A stretch of DNA of 64,000 bases from Channa striata (taxonomy: Eukaryota > Chordata > Actinopteri > Anabantiformes > Channidae). The translations under genes and the position numbers were made by a program. Under the pieces are notes generated by a model. It was given only the letters and a program-made list of their open reading frames with translations, searched no databases and had not been told where the DNA came from. The DNA is taken from assembly GCA_033026295.1 (NCBI GenBank), contig CM065175.1:20842837-20906836 (forward strand). The letters run 5' to 3'. Position 1 is the stretch's first letter; the number at the start of each line of letters is the position of its first letter. Positions 28,601 to 38,581 of this stretch are shown one piece after another.

Positions 28601-29245
28601 CACAACATAAAAGGAGTGTAAAGCATAAGACACGTATTGTACTACTCTGACTCCAAGCAACAATTATTTTCATTAATGGGTAATTCGCCAAATTGAATCA
28701 CTCCAATTCAGCAATGTTTTGCGTGTCCTAGCCTGACACAGTGTATTTAGAAAACCGTCTACACAGTGACCACTGACCCCTTACAGCAAACAAGATTGGG
28801 ACACACTCATGCGGTGCTTTGAAGAGAATTTCTAAAGTAATATTTGCAGGGGTGGTATTGAGCAGGTGATGAGCGGTGCCTGGTTTTCTCCAGACAAAAC
28901 GTTTGGCATTGAGGCCAAAAAGTTAAATCTTTGTTTCACCAGGCCAGAGACTCTTGTTCGTCACAGTGTGAGAGTCCGTCAAGTGCTTTTTTGCAAATTT
29001 CAAGCAGTTTTTTGTGTGTTTGGACTGAGGTGAGGATTCCATCTAGCCATAAAATCCTGTATGTGATTCTGTCCTTCCCCATCTCCACATAGGATCTTTG
29101 GAGCTCATCAGAATGAGCATCGGGTTCTTGGTCACCTCTTTACTAAAACCTTTCTTGACCTCGTGGATTTTGCTCTGATAGTATGAATTGTCAGCTATAG
29201 GGCATTCTATAGACACATGTGTGCCTTTTCAAATCATGTCAAGTC

Positions 29246-29284
<39 letters not shown>

Positions 29285-32200
29285 CTTTAATGGGCTCCCA
29301 TCAAGGGGTAGAAACATCTCAGAAATGATCAAGAAAAATGGGAGGCACCTTAGCTAAATTTCAAGTGTTGTTACAACACTTGAAATTTTGAAACTAAAAA
29401 GACAGGTCAATAAGTTTCTTCATAAAAGCAATTGGTTATACATTATTTTTTCCAATAAAAGATTTGTGTATTTGTCTTTGGTCCATGCGCCCCACACGGG
29501 AATGTTTTTTGCATTTTTTTTCCATATACTAAAAGTTATCAGAATTTGATATTAGTTGTTAATTCCGTAATTATGATGCCAGGAAATGCACACGTTAAAT
29601 GAAATGAAATATACCTGCAGACTTAATAAAGACATAGTAGTTCAGTTTTTAATCATAATCCCATCACTTTGTTTTAGGTGCTTTACATTATCAACTCAGA
29701 ATCTTTTTATTCAAAGCCTGTCAAGTATTACTGCATCTATATTAATACACTATTAACATCATAATCATAATGGCTTACCAATATGGTGATGAAAAGTAAA
29801 TTGTTCTTGAGAGCATCTTAATGTATGCGGTTATGCCATGGTGGATTTCTTTTACTTTCTTATTGAGTATTAAATGGTCACTATAAAATCCAACGAAATG
29901 GGTCAGACCACCATCATCCTGCACCACAGCTAATTGGTCCCATTATTTCCCCTTCTGGGACAGTCTAGCTGCAAAGCCTTGATATGCAAATGTGATACAA
30001 TGAAATAAGATATCTGTTAAAGTCAGACAAACTGGTAAAGGAGCCCCCTGCAGAAGTAGGTGTATGCATGCATGCATAAGCACAGTGTGGGAGCAGAATG
30101 GCAGGTTGAGAATCAGCGGGTAGTTAGCAAAAACTCCATGCCATTTCCCAGTTGGAGTTATGACACGTTGCACGAAATATATACAACTTCAAATGATAGT
30201 TTAGAAAAATGTGGCACAGTCTCTGAAAGGCTTATTGTATTTCCAGTGGCAGTACAATTACAAAAGAGTTTTACTTTACAGTTTGGCTGGCAACACTTTA
30301 AGTAAATAGCCAAGTTAAAACTGGGACAACTGGTAAAACCACCACACAAAATGGGATTCAGAAGAAATCCAATTTCACAGAGTATTATTTTGTTAGAGCA
30401 AGTTATAAATACTCTCACTACAAAGCTTGCTTCTTCATGTAGTGTTGCCCCAGTGCCACTTAATTAGACTCATCCCCAGAACTGCAGGGCATAAGAGCCC
30501 TTCCAGTTTTTTTTACTGTATGTCAAGATCAATTGAGTAAGGATATTTAGGTCTAAAACTTTAGCATTTTAAACTTAAAGTACCTTGAATAACACAAGCA
30601 GAGGAGAGGTAAGAGCATTTGTCCTTGGAACAGTATATCCTGACATTCTCTTCAACACACATATCCATGCTTTAGGATTTAATAGTTAGCTGCACTAACC
30701 AACCACAGCCTTCAGACAACATAGCAAGTTATCATTTCTCTACTTGTTTGTCTAGATGGGACCAGTAAATGAGGGTAAGAAAAGCATGTTTCCTCTGCAC
30801 CAGGGCAAAATACATGACTCACTGTATGACCGAACCGGCTAGCTATGACAGCATATTCTTGTGACAGCATTTGCTCATTAACAGCTAAGGAGCAGATACT
30901 TTTGGGTGAGACGAGCTGTAAAAAGCAAGAGGAAAAAAAAGCAGATATTCCTAATTTGAAGAAAATACATAGAGAGTAATGGTCAGCTTTAAAATTACCA
31001 TGATGACATGTTAAGGATTCAAAATGAACACACCCACAACTTCTGCTCATATTGAATGCACCACCCAGAGTGCTGCAACTGTCTTGCCAAGATACTGTAC
31101 AGAGTAAAAAATATAGGGCAAGAAATGGATTATTTATGAAGCCAGGAACTGCTCTTTCTGTCTCCTTCTGCACAGATACCACACTGTCAGACCACCACAA
31201 GCACTTAAAGGTTTATATTTATAATACACAATAATACACAATAAATGTGCAATTTAAATACACCCAATCTATAACAAAACATGTTGAACAGAGTGTAAAT
31301 GCAAGACATTCTCCTAAAAATATAAATGTGGCAAACAAGAGCCAAGGAAACAATACTGAGACTCACAAAAATCAAATGAGTGAAAAACTGCAACCGAAAA
31401 AAGAGGATTTCTGGAAACACAGAAAATGGATCTGCATCTCATTTGGGACAGGCCAGGAACTAATGAACTACCTCATTGCTTACCCCCCTAACCTGTCACC
31501 CCTTCACCCTGTTTTGTCCCTCTAGTACCAAATAGGGTGATGTAAGATGGCAAGTGGGGCCCAGACACAGGAAGCACAGTGTAAACAAGCACTGACTTCA
31601 CACCAGACCGAGCCCTGCATGTGTGTGTTTAGAGAGCAAAGTTTTCATTGGACGTGCTTAGAATTGAGGACTTTTTTTTTTTTTTTAATGGGAACTGAGG
31701 AAACCATTATTTAACTTATTATTATGTTTATTTAAGTGGAGTGAAATTTCACCAGGATTTTTTTTTTATTTACTTCCCATCTTTGTTGTTTAACCATGTG
31801 AATACAATGGTATTTCAAGAAATGTTTGGGATCACTGCTTGAAAACAAGTAATTATAAAATAGGTTTTGATTTTTTTCAAATCCAGACTAGACTTGAGTA
31901 AAGAATAAAAACAATCATTTCACCTCACTAGGTTGCAGCTGATGTCTGTATATGAAGACAAAAGTGGTTCTGCCTATCAATCACGTGCAGTAAAAAAAAC
32001 CTTCACAAGACAGGATTCCTTCATGACATGCCTATGAGCCGGTGAATACCAATGTCTCTGACTGCAACAGCTTTTATCCCATCACCTGGCCTAGGCTGAG
32101 GACAATGCCTAGCATTTAGTTGCTGCTCTCTGCTGTTCTCTCCTGCACCTGTGTATGTACCAAAGCCACTTCACTGGTGAAAGACTCTGCTTATCTAATG

Positions 32201-35200
32201 CAGCAGCAGCTCCACTGGGACCCTGCATCTGCTGCAGGGTTCAACATAATGGATAAGTGCTTCAGCATAACGGAAAAGGTAACCCATATAGCCAGACCAG
32301 TCAGTGGTGGCAATCAAGTGCCAGACCCAAGCTTTTCTTAATGAAATCAAAGGAAAGCGTGGAATTTTTGGGCAGTGCTGGCTTTCATTCATAACCAGAA
32401 GCAGTATATGTTGGCACGCCAGCTGGTTGCTCCAGGCAACCTCCTTCATGTCCCTTTTGGGGGGTTGGCAAGTGAACTCATCCTTAGTGACCTCATTTAT
32501 CTCTTCTCTGGTCCTGTGTCCCATTCAAGGACCTTTTAAATCAGAACTTTCGCATGGAATAGTTTAATTAAAAATGTAAAAAAATATATCCCAAATTTAT
32601 TTTGAAAAGAAAGACAATGTCCCACTAAGGCTTTAAGGCCACCTAGGTTAAGAATTTTAACCAGTGTTCCTATTGATTGGTAAGTCGTTTGGCTGGAAGG
32701 TAATGCAGCTACAGTATGAATAATAGGAAACATGTGGAAATTTTAATATTAGGTTAGAAATTCATGCACTGCAGTGCTTCAATGGACTATTGTTAGCCAA
32801 GTAAGTAATCACTAAACTTTGGCCAACTGGTCATTATTGCCACTACAAAGACCTCAGTCATCTGTAATCCCTTATGACTTTTTCAGCTGTGTGGCTGTCT
32901 AACCTACCATTCTTACAGTATTACAGAACTTAATGTGTTGGAAATATAAAAAATAATTTTGCAAAAAGAGTGGAGAGCTTAGAGTTATCTCTTTGCTCCT
33001 GAAACATCTCTCTGATCAATTAGTAAATATAGTTAATACAGCTGGTGACATTATATTGCTGACGGGCTGGAAAGAGTTGTGACTGTGTGTGTTCTTGTCT
33101 GAGAAGACTCACAGAGTTTGTCATCTTGTTCAAATATGGTTATTTTTGTAAACATTACCCAAAGCAAAAGTTTAACTGCAAGCCGTAATCTTCAGGGTTC
33201 AACATACAATTACAACCAACAGTTATCATTACCGGATTTTTGTCTCCCCACTCTAAAACCAGGAACCTTGCTGCTGCCAACATGGTCCAATGATAGATTT
33301 GATAAACACAGGTAACAAAGAAGAGCCAAATGTCCAACACCCTTTACTATCTCAGTGACAAGGTTTAAGTCAAGACTAACAATGTTTTGAATGCAAGTTC
33401 TGAAATGGCTAAAATAATGGCTGGTAGGACATACAGTACACCTGCCAAGGATTTTTTAAAAGATCGAGATTTATTTACAGTGGGAGAAGCATGTCCTTAA
33501 ACTGAACAGGGACTGGTCTAATATTAGCAGACAGGTCTGGTGACTGGAACCTTCAGACAACAAGAGGGCACAGAACAGTCACGTCTGGGATATTTTCAGA
33601 TTTGATGGAGGTGGTAGGACCAACCAGCACAGTGCAAATCCCTCCCTTGGTCTTTCTGTACTGGAAAGAAAAGCAGTACAAACTAATAATACATTTAGGC
33701 TACAGCACTGCAGCATCAGCCATCTGAATGTGAGCCACAGTCGAGACTGAAGAAAATTTACGACTCACCTGACTTCTTTCTTGTGTCTCATACTGCATTT
33801 TGTATGTGCTGGTTTTAGAGAACTTGGAAACCTTCCCTTTGCCTTTCTGGTGTCTCTGCTCTCTTTTCAATGCACCAAATGTACCTGTTACAGCATGAAG
33901 ACTGGCTATGCTTTGACATTCCCCCCTTGTGTCACGTCTCTGGCTGTAGCTTTGTATTTATGAGCTATATCAATCTTCTAACCTAATACTGGTCAAGAAA
34001 TTCAATTCATTCTATTTGTTTTTTGTAAATTGTTTATTTATTTCTTTATTATTTTCTTTCATTTGTATTTTTTAATTTCATTATGCAGATTGAACTAACG
34101 ACTAATTAATCTGGTTTTAAACAATTCATCTTGCTCTATGCGGCAACATACATTTTTTAAGACACCTACTAATTAACCACCAAAACCATCTTAGCTTTTC
34201 TACCAGCTTTTTTGTCTTTTAACTCAAAGTAATCACAGGTGGTGCCTGACAAGTCATAAGATCAACTGACAGTCTGATGATCAACTGTATTATATATCAA
34301 ATGGGTCTTGTTACAAGGAAAAGACCAGAGGATGCATACATCATACATCATCATAAAGCCATTTTCCACACATCCTCCAAAGCCCAGTTCTTGGAGCTAA
34401 CTGTTAAGTGTCTTTGGCTCTTTATTGCCATTACCTACAAGTGTGGCCCCACAGATTTGTGAATGAAGTGTGAATAAAAATCACCCTTCATTCTCAATGG
34501 GGATATAATACGTAAGTTTATGATTTAACTATCACGAAAGCAACAGGACATATTCAACTGTAATCATGTAATGGACATCTTTCAGCAGCAGTATTCTACA
34601 TTTCCTGGTAGAATACTAAAGATAAAAGGTGTTTGCTTTTGAGTGCTGGTTAATAGCAAAGCTTTCTACACAGTTTGCTTTTCCTGAGTTAGATTTCCAG
34701 CTTTATTCCCCTATGAGCCCCAATAAGGTCTCAATAAGCAGGATGAATTACACCATTTATGTGCTGGTGATGGGTGATTGGACCAGCACTGACATGATGC
34801 CTCTATATAGAGGAGGCATCATGTTTGAACTGGACCATCTGCAATTACAGAGAAGTTAGAAAAGCTAATATTATGCTACAGGTAGCAGTATGCAATAAGA
34901 GAAACACCTCCCCTCTCATTTCAAGTACCAAGGAAATGTGAACATACGTACAACCATTAGGTTCACAACTTTAACGTTTGAAAACAAATTTTAGCTGCAT
35001 ATACCAAATTATTGGAATCTGAAATGAAGCCATGACTTTGCGGATTTAAGTGCCAACGTTCCACTTTATTTACAACCACTGTGTAAATCCTTGTTAGGTG
35101 AACAGTGAAGACATTGTGGCCCTGTCACTGTAATGTAGTGTTTTCAAAAAAAATGGGGTGGGGGTTGAAAACAATTCAATTCCGTCACCGTTCAAACCAG

Positions 35201-38200
35201 TATGACGTGAACACCCTTTAAGCTGTAATTCAACTCTTCAACCTTGGTTAGTGTTTTAAATCCAGTCTTACGGACTACATAGGAGCTAAAACAGCTGAGA
35301 ATGTGTCACAGCCTAAAAAGTGCTCTGTTGTTTCAAAAGCAGACCTCAACGCCACAGTGCTGGCGTGACTTCAGTCAGGTCTTTGTGACTCAGATGTTTC
35401 TGTTCATTTCTCGTCTCCCTCTGAATCCTGTAGGAACAGGGCTCAGTCCCTTCTAAAAAAAGAATTAGCTGAATGTGGACTTTGAACATATCTGAACATG
35501 TGGACACTGGGAAGCCCCCAGACTCTTTCACCAACATGGTTTTAGAGGAATAATCAATTAGTCTACACACCAAAAGAAAAGCTATGTCTAATGAAAGACT
35601 GTGGTGAAGTGTAATAATTAGCAGTTTGCTACTTTAACCCTTTTTAACCACACAAGCACTTTGTGTTTTTATCTGAGGATGAGGATTAAGACGCCTGGAA
35701 AAAAACAACCGACTATGAAAATAATCTCTGTTTAAAGTCACATATGCTTAAAAATTAAAAAGGTTTATGCAGGATAAAACCCACACATAGGCTGGTCTCT
35801 TTTATCCGCGCCTCCATTAATACATGTGACCAAAATAAGATTCAATAACAGCAGAAGAAATGTAAGGTTGTGCCATGCTAGTCTTTCTCTGATATGGTTT
35901 TTCAATTTCACTGCATAAATGACTTAAAGCATCAAAGGTCCAGCCAACAGGGCCGCAAGATAAAATGCTGGCATAACCAAGAATACCATGTGCAAGTACA
36001 ATGAGACCCACTAGAAACTGTACTTAAATTTCTAGTAGACACAAACGTAATTGGCCAGTAAAGCTGATTATAATGTTGACTGACTTATGCAGTAACATCA
36101 ATAGAGTTGAAGTAGCAAGCAATATCACTTCACTGTCAGAAATGTAAACATGGAGGTCCAAAACTGCTCATATTCACAAATATAAACTCACATTTCTTGG
36201 TTTCGTACATAGAAGATGCAAATGTTCCATAGCTTGAAGATATACTTGAAATATTTGTGGCTAGGCTGTCAGAGCCATTAACATCTGCTAAATGTGCAGA
36301 TCGCAAAATGACACAATTCGCCACTGTATTGCCTAGAGTGAACCCTGTACAAAAAAATAATAGCTCCCCTGTTTTTAATCAGGATACATTCTTAGGCAGT
36401 ATGTCTTGGAGGGCCAGTCGCATCCTTATTTACAGCAGCTGTCACCTCAAATGGGACATACTCACACGTATTCCCCAATTACAGAACAACTGAACAGCTG
36501 AAGATGTGTAGTTGACTGATCCTGCTCACTACAGGCTCGACAAACAAAACAAAAAAATCTATCTCAGTCTGCCAAGTGAAGCAGCATGTCTTTTTTGGTT
36601 AAAACTTAAAATACTATGCTAGAAAAAGCTAATCGTAAAGTAAAATAAATAATTCTTTTCATCTTTGCTGGTCGTAGCTTAGCTGCTCAGGTACAGAAAT
36701 TAAAAAAAGACTGGCCAAACACTGCAGACTGTCAGAGACTGTCGGAGCAGAGAGGGCACAGAGAAGAAAGCCTGCATAAGTGAAAGAGGGATTAGAAGAT
36801 TCCTGGCAGCAGATTTTCACAATGCTGGGCCGGGCTCTCAACAGTTCCCCTGCAAGAGCATCTGGTTCACAACCAAGACAGATCAAGTGAGCTTTCTGTA
36901 GTGCCTTTGCATTTCATCATTAGAATGAGACTTTCTCGGTTGCCGTGCTGTGACCAGGTAGGATGTTCAGTGTTCAGTGCAACACAATGTAGTGAGCTGA
37001 TGCAGCAGTTTTCTCACAGTTGTGGTGGTGACTATGCTCCCCCTTTCCATTTATAAGTGTCATCATAAAAGAAAAACCCTTCTCAAAAACACCATTATGA
37101 CTATAAATAATATTGAGAACCTCATCCATATCTGATGCAGCTGTGCAGGTGTGAAACACACAAAGTCACAGAGTAAAAGACCATAACATACCAAAGCAAG
37201 CTGGAAAAACAACTTTCCATCACCATCTGTAGGTTTGAAAAGTAAAACAGTGTGCATCACATGTGCATGTCTGTCCTTCTGCCATGTGTCAGAACACCTA
37301 TGATGACATGCATCCCAATTTTATGTTAGAAAAACAGTATGTAACCCATAGCCATTTAAAGAGACAGAAGTCTCGCATACAGTCAAGAGTCCCACAATCA
37401 GGGTGGAGCACAATTCCCCTCCTGTGTGATGCAACGCCAAAACAATCCCAACTCCCTCCATGAAGCCCCTGATGTCAGCAGGAAGGAAGCCTTGTGTTGT
37501 CAGAAGGAGGAGGTCACATTGTGAGTCCCCTTCTATTTTCAGAAGTAGCCAACATTTCAGTATAAAATTCTCTAGCATGGAGATTCAAATATTATTGCAA
37601 GGCCAACTTCCCACTGGCAGGTTTCCAAAGTGGACATATCATCTTGTCTCAAAGTGAGACATTTGTTATGGCTGAGTAAGCATGAGACGGGCCTTGAACT
37701 ACATGATCACTGGATGACAGTCTTTGTGAATTGCACATATAAATCTGTGTGCTGAATTTGCCCAGACTGCGAGGCAGATTCTTTTACCTGCACTTTGGCC
37801 CTGAGCTGATCTCATTAAAGATTTCCTTGATTTTAGGACTTTATTGGCGCATCTCTGCACCAGTGGAAAACGAGCATGACTTGCACCTGTGCACCAAAAA
37901 CTGTTACCTCAGTCTGGAAGACCTGCTCTCACAGAGCAGCAGCAGAGAGAGGATCGGAAGGGATGCAACACTGCTTAAGCCTGCATCATGTTGGTAGTGA
38001 GCTAAACAGAACATAAGGAGGGGGATGGGATAGGACTGGTCAGATTACCTCATCTAGCACAAATTGTTTTATTATCATCATCACCCTGATGTGCTGATGT
38101 TTGTCCTGAACAGAGGACACCATGCATTTTAAAAGACAGCCATCTGCAGTCAGTGTTCTGAGCCTGAACTGTTCTGCAGCCTCATCAATCACATTTTTTT

Positions 38201-38581
38201 AATCACACGTGTGAAAATGTCGTTTGAGGATGAGTCTTAGGACTGTGGACAACAACGCGGCTGTGTCATCTTTGATTTGTGGACAGTGGCCCATGTCCGC
38301 ACCCCCTAATGGATTATTCATAATTCATCAGACGGATGTATCCTGACGACGCTCACTGGAGATTTACCTTAATGGCAACGCGGTTTCTCGGTCTCTAAAG
38401 GTTGAGGCAACTCCAAAGTTGACAATGACGAGACATTTTGAATCTTTCTGTTACAACATGACAAATGACACGCATGACAAAGCATTAGCTTCTCCGTGAA
38501 CACAGACTTACATGTTGCTCCTCGTAGACGGTTTTCCTCCATTTCGGCCGCAGGTTCTTCGTTTTCTGCCCTTTCGCTCAT
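7427..38581 (-). CDS. map7d1: map7d1, whole coding span (17 exons plus optional ones)
   Basis: Encodes MAP7 domain-containing protein 1, a microtubule-binding protein that recruits and activates kinesin-1 in the cytoplasm. I joined 17 minus-strand exons whose phases agree throughout, giving 2271 nt (756 aa plus stop); human MAP7D1 is about 841 aa. An N-terminal basic coiled coil at about residues 95-185 (LAKERREE, ALEERQKQKLEKNKERYEAA) is the microtubule-binding region. A basic motif with RWSWAGAL, NLPKHVD and KRLSKSSATLWNSPSR follows. The middle is Pro/Ser-rich. The MAP7 coiled coil at about residues 500-655 (KRRQAREQREREEQERR, REKHFQKEEQERLERKR, RLEEIMKRTRK) is the kinesin-binding part. The wording of these blocks matches MAP7D1 better than MAP7 or MAP7D2. 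The start at 38581 is the first ATG of the frame; a second ATG at 38542 has a better Kozak context. The C terminus differs from mammals. Assignment is very secure; optional exons and the C terminus are less so. Confidence 0.95.
8048..8076 (-). CDS. map7d1: map7d1 exon 16 (29 nt)
   Basis: A 29-nt exon, phase 1 to phase 0, encoding PADYQPKPE. Acceptor TTTGTATCCTTCAG, donor GAG/GTAAACG. It is needed to bring exon 15 (phase 1) into frame with the last exon (phase 0); skipping it would shift the frame of the C terminus. Confidence 0.7.
8259..8306 (-). CDS. map7d1: map7d1 possible 48-nt cassette exon (15a)
   Basis: 48 nt bounded by acceptor CTCCATTCTCCTCAG and donor CTGA/GTAAGAGG. It starts and ends in phase 1, so it could be inserted between exons 15 and 16 without a frame change, adding 16 residues (GVWRSVSTTAMSSVEL). 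Mammalian MAP7D1 is longer here, which makes an extra exon plausible. The opposite strand of the same block is also open, so the coding assignment is tentative. Confidence 0.4.
9012..9072 (-). CDS. map7d1: map7d1 exon 15
   Basis: 61 nt, phase 0 to phase 1. Encodes a Lys/Ser/Glu-rich linker (KETKSSSLSQVSDKEAEST) after the MAP7 domain, similar in composition to the mammalian region. Acceptor ATCTCTACAG, donor AAAG/GTAAGG. Confidence 0.85.
9155..9205 (-). CDS. map7d1: map7d1 exon 14
   Basis: 51 nt, phase 0 to phase 0. Encodes RLEEIMKRTRKTDGGDK, the invariant end of the MAP7 domain. Acceptor TTCTTTCCTCAG, donor AAG/GTATGT. Confidence 0.94.
10660..10764 (-). CDS. map7d1: map7d1 exon 13
   Basis: 105 nt, phase 0 to phase 0. 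Continues the MAP7 coiled coil with KEEAEAKAREEAEKQRLER and EKHFQKEEQERLERKR. Acceptor GTGTATTTCAG, donor AGG/GTAGGG. Confidence 0.94.
11709..11889 (-). CDS. map7d1: map7d1 exon 12
   Basis: 181 nt, phase 2 to phase 0. Glu/Arg-rich coiled coil of the MAP7 domain (REERIAREAEERQRR through NLRLQKQ), the part that contacts kinesin heavy chain in this family. Acceptor CAATTTAG, donor CAG/GTACAG. Confidence 0.93.
12402..12681 (-). CDS. map7d1: map7d1 exon 11
   Basis: 280 nt, phase 1 to phase 2. Starts with an Ala/Ser/Val-rich linker, then enters the MAP7 domain with KPMAGTNDPEEAARILAEK and RRQAREQREREEQERREQ. Acceptor TTCCATTTAG, donor ACAG/GTCAGAAGG. Confidence 0.93.
12945..12964. repeat. (TG)n microsatellite
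   Basis: About 10 TG units in map7d1 intron 10. Confidence 0.95.
13599..13837 (-). CDS. map7d1: map7d1 exon 10
   Basis: 239 nt, phase 2 to phase 1. Encodes a Pro/Ser/Arg-rich disordered region (SPSPLARQRPSSPATPK, TPKGRPKRAKTP) with many SP/TP sites. Acceptor CCGTATTCTAG, donor AAGA/GTGAGTACC. Confidence 0.88.
14585..14715 (-). CDS. map7d1: map7d1 exon 9
   Basis: 131 nt, phase 0 to phase 2. Encodes a highly charged run (KKEKRDKERENEKEKHAL) ending KKRQSLPSMRHRPDP, as in MAP7D1. Acceptor TTTGTTTCAG, donor AAG/GTAAACC. Confidence 0.93.
14783..15238. mobile_element. TA-flanked long inverted-repeat element (MITE-like)
   Basis: The left end CACTGGCCACTTTATTAGG and the right end, its diverged reverse complement, are flanked by TA. 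The inverted arms run about 170 bp each (14785-14958 and 15060-15236) around a spacer of about 100 bp. There is no transposase ORF. TA flanks suggest mobilisation by a Tc1/mariner-type transposase. It sits in map7d1 intron 8, 68 bp from the exon 9 acceptor. Confidence 0.85.
15687..15832 (-). CDS. map7d1: map7d1 exon 8
   Basis: 146 nt, phase 1 to phase 0. Encodes LLCPRSASASPLTLC and a basic, His/Ser-rich tail. The acceptor TTCTCTTCAG was chosen over a later CAG because only it keeps the frame and the family motif PRSASASPLT. Donor CCT/GTATGTC. Confidence 0.85.
15926..16048 (-). CDS. map7d1: map7d1 exon 7
   Basis: 123 nt, phase 1 to phase 1. Encodes SPWESSIVDRLMTPTLSFL then ARSRSAASVLSNGKDG, matching the conserved WESSIVDRLMTP block of the family. 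The acceptor GTACCTGCAG is preceded by an uninterrupted 22-nt T run on the minus strand. Confidence 0.93.
16059..16080. repeat. A22 homopolymer (T22 on the gene strand)
   Basis: Uninterrupted run of 22 A. On the minus strand it forms the pyrimidine tract of the map7d1 exon 7 acceptor, 10 nt from the splice site. A second run of 20 A lies at 16227-16246. Confidence 0.97.
17340..17444 (-). CDS. map7d1: map7d1 exon 6
   Basis: 105 nt, phase 1 to phase 1. Encodes GRCSVSTVNLPKHVD followed by SVINKRLSKSSATLWNSPSR, a highly conserved MAP7D1 segment. Acceptor GGCTTCTTAG, donor AGAA/GTAAGGC. Confidence 0.95.
19489..19600 (-). CDS. map7d1: map7d1 exon 5
   Basis: 112 nt, phase 0 to phase 1. Encodes ERYEAAIHRSTKKTWAEI then RQQRWSWAGAL, a MAP7-family signature block at the end of the microtubule-binding region. 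Acceptor CTTGTCTAG, donor GAGG/GTGTGTACG. Confidence 0.95.
19857..20020 (-). CDS. map7d1: map7d1 exon 4
   Basis: 164 nt, phase 1 to phase 0. Encodes the core of the N-terminal coiled coil (AAKKTQWLEKEEKARQ, ALEERQKQKLEKNK). Acceptor GTCCCATCTTAG, donor AAA/GTATGTT. Confidence 0.95.
20559..20582. repeat. (GT)n microsatellite
   Basis: About 12 GT units in map7d1 intron 3. Confidence 0.95.
20945..21000 (+). repeat. LINE/SINE-type 3' tail
   Basis: TAAAGTGCCTTGAGATGAC followed by GGGTGCTATATAAATAAAA is the familiar tail shared by fish LINE/SINE families. The body upstream is not recognisable, so this is a truncated copy. Confidence 0.6.
22404..22627. mobile_element. possible short inverted-repeat (MITE-like) element
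   Basis: The left end GGGCCTGGACAATAC and the right end, reverse-complemented GAGCTGGGCAATACC, are imperfect inverted copies around an AT-rich core of about 190 bp. This fits a common fish MITE layout. In the map7d1 intron after the microexon. Confidence 0.45.
22746..22766 (-). CDS. map7d1: map7d1 optional 21-nt microexon (3a)
   Basis: A 21-nt block with acceptor CCTTTCCTCCCGCAG and donor AAG/GTAAGTC. It starts and ends in phase 1, so inclusion adds seven residues (EELSKSQ) between AKYL and AAKK in the microtubule-binding coiled coil without changing the frame. The exons on either side also join in frame without it, so it would be an alternative microexon. No transcript evidence is available here. 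Confidence 0.65.
23325..23340 (+). promoter_or_regulatory. CTCF-like motif
   Basis: GACACTAGAGGGCGCTC fits the CTCF core CCACTAGRGGGCGCT with one or two changes. It lies about 50 bp from map7d1 exon 3. Sequence match only. Confidence 0.35.
23388..23456 (-). CDS. map7d1: map7d1 exon 3
   Basis: 69 nt, phase 1 to phase 1. Encodes the first turn of the microtubule-binding coiled coil (AEERQKLAKERREEKAKYL), almost identical in wording to MAP7D1. Acceptor CTCATTTCAG, donor CTGG/GTAAGTT. Confidence 0.93.
23877..24080. repeat. direct repeat copy 1 (pairs with 25608-25825)
   Basis: About 200 bp beginning CTGTTTTTATTCACTGC and running through AAGACAATGACAGGAAACTG and CCCAAAGGACAAATGT. It is similar over its length to 25608-25825 in the same orientation, with small indels. 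The family is not recognised. Confidence 0.8.
25608..25825. repeat. direct repeat copy 2 (pairs with 23877-24080)
   Basis: Second copy of the unit, 1.7 kb away in the same map7d1 intron and same orientation. Shares ACAAGACAATGACAGGAAAC, GCTGAAGCTGATGTGTA and CCCAAAGGACAAATGT with copy 1. No inverted ends or poly(A) tail seen. Confidence 0.8.
26199..26399 (-). CDS. map7d1: map7d1 exon 2
   Basis: 201 nt, phase 1 to phase 1, acceptor TTTTCAACCAG and donor CGAG/GTAAAGG. Encodes a Ser/Pro/Asp-rich disordered stretch (SPPKSDN, SRSPGSPASP) that precedes the microtubule-binding coiled coil, as in mammalian MAP7D1. Confidence 0.85.
29246..29284. repeat. (AACT)n microsatellite
   Basis: Nearly ten perfect AACT units, lying inside the Tc1-like remnant where the family consensus has only a short similar stretch. 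Confidence 0.97.
29356..29388. repeat. perfect 16-bp inverted repeat
   Basis: AAATTTCAAGTGTTGT and its exact reverse complement separated by one T. It lies at the edge of the Tc1-like remnant. Confidence 0.9.
34793..34823. repeat. short perfect hairpin
   Basis: CATGATGCCTC and its exact reverse complement GAGGCATCATG separated by TATATAGAG, in map7d1 intron 1. Confidence 0.85.

Larger units (their letters stand above)
28840..29400 (-). mobile_element. decayed Tc1-like transposon (transposase remnant)
   Basis: The sequence follows, with many changes, the Tc1-like family common in fish. It is recognisable from GATGAGCGGTGCCTGG, TTCACCAGGCCAGAGA and CATCGGGTTCTTGGTCACC in the transposase part (coding sense on the minus strand). 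The non-coding end matches at CTATAGACACATGTGTGCC, TTCAAATCATGTCAA and GTAGAAACATCTCA. Reading frames are broken throughout. Lies in map7d1 intron 1; ends are approximate. Confidence 0.8.
26400..38511 (-). other. map7d1: map7d1 intron 1 (12.1 kb)
   Basis: GT..AG intron between exon 1 and exon 2. Contains the Tc1-like remnant, the (AACT)n tract and two perfect hairpins. The rest is AT-rich with many short random ORFs, the longest on the minus strand at 30712-31200, and no supported exon. Confidence 0.8.

Noticed and set aside
30712..31200. 162-codon minus-strand ORF
   Set aside because: In map7d1 intron 1, AT-rich, with Cys/Ser/Phe-rich low-quality peptide and no homology that I can see.
7427..38581. 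Identity as MAP7 or MAP7D2 rather than MAP7D1
   Set aside because: The blocks KYLAAKK, LEERQKQKLEKNKERYEAA, WAEIRQQRWSWAGAL and KRLSKSSATLWNSPSR follow MAP7D1 wording; MAP7 differs at several of these positions.
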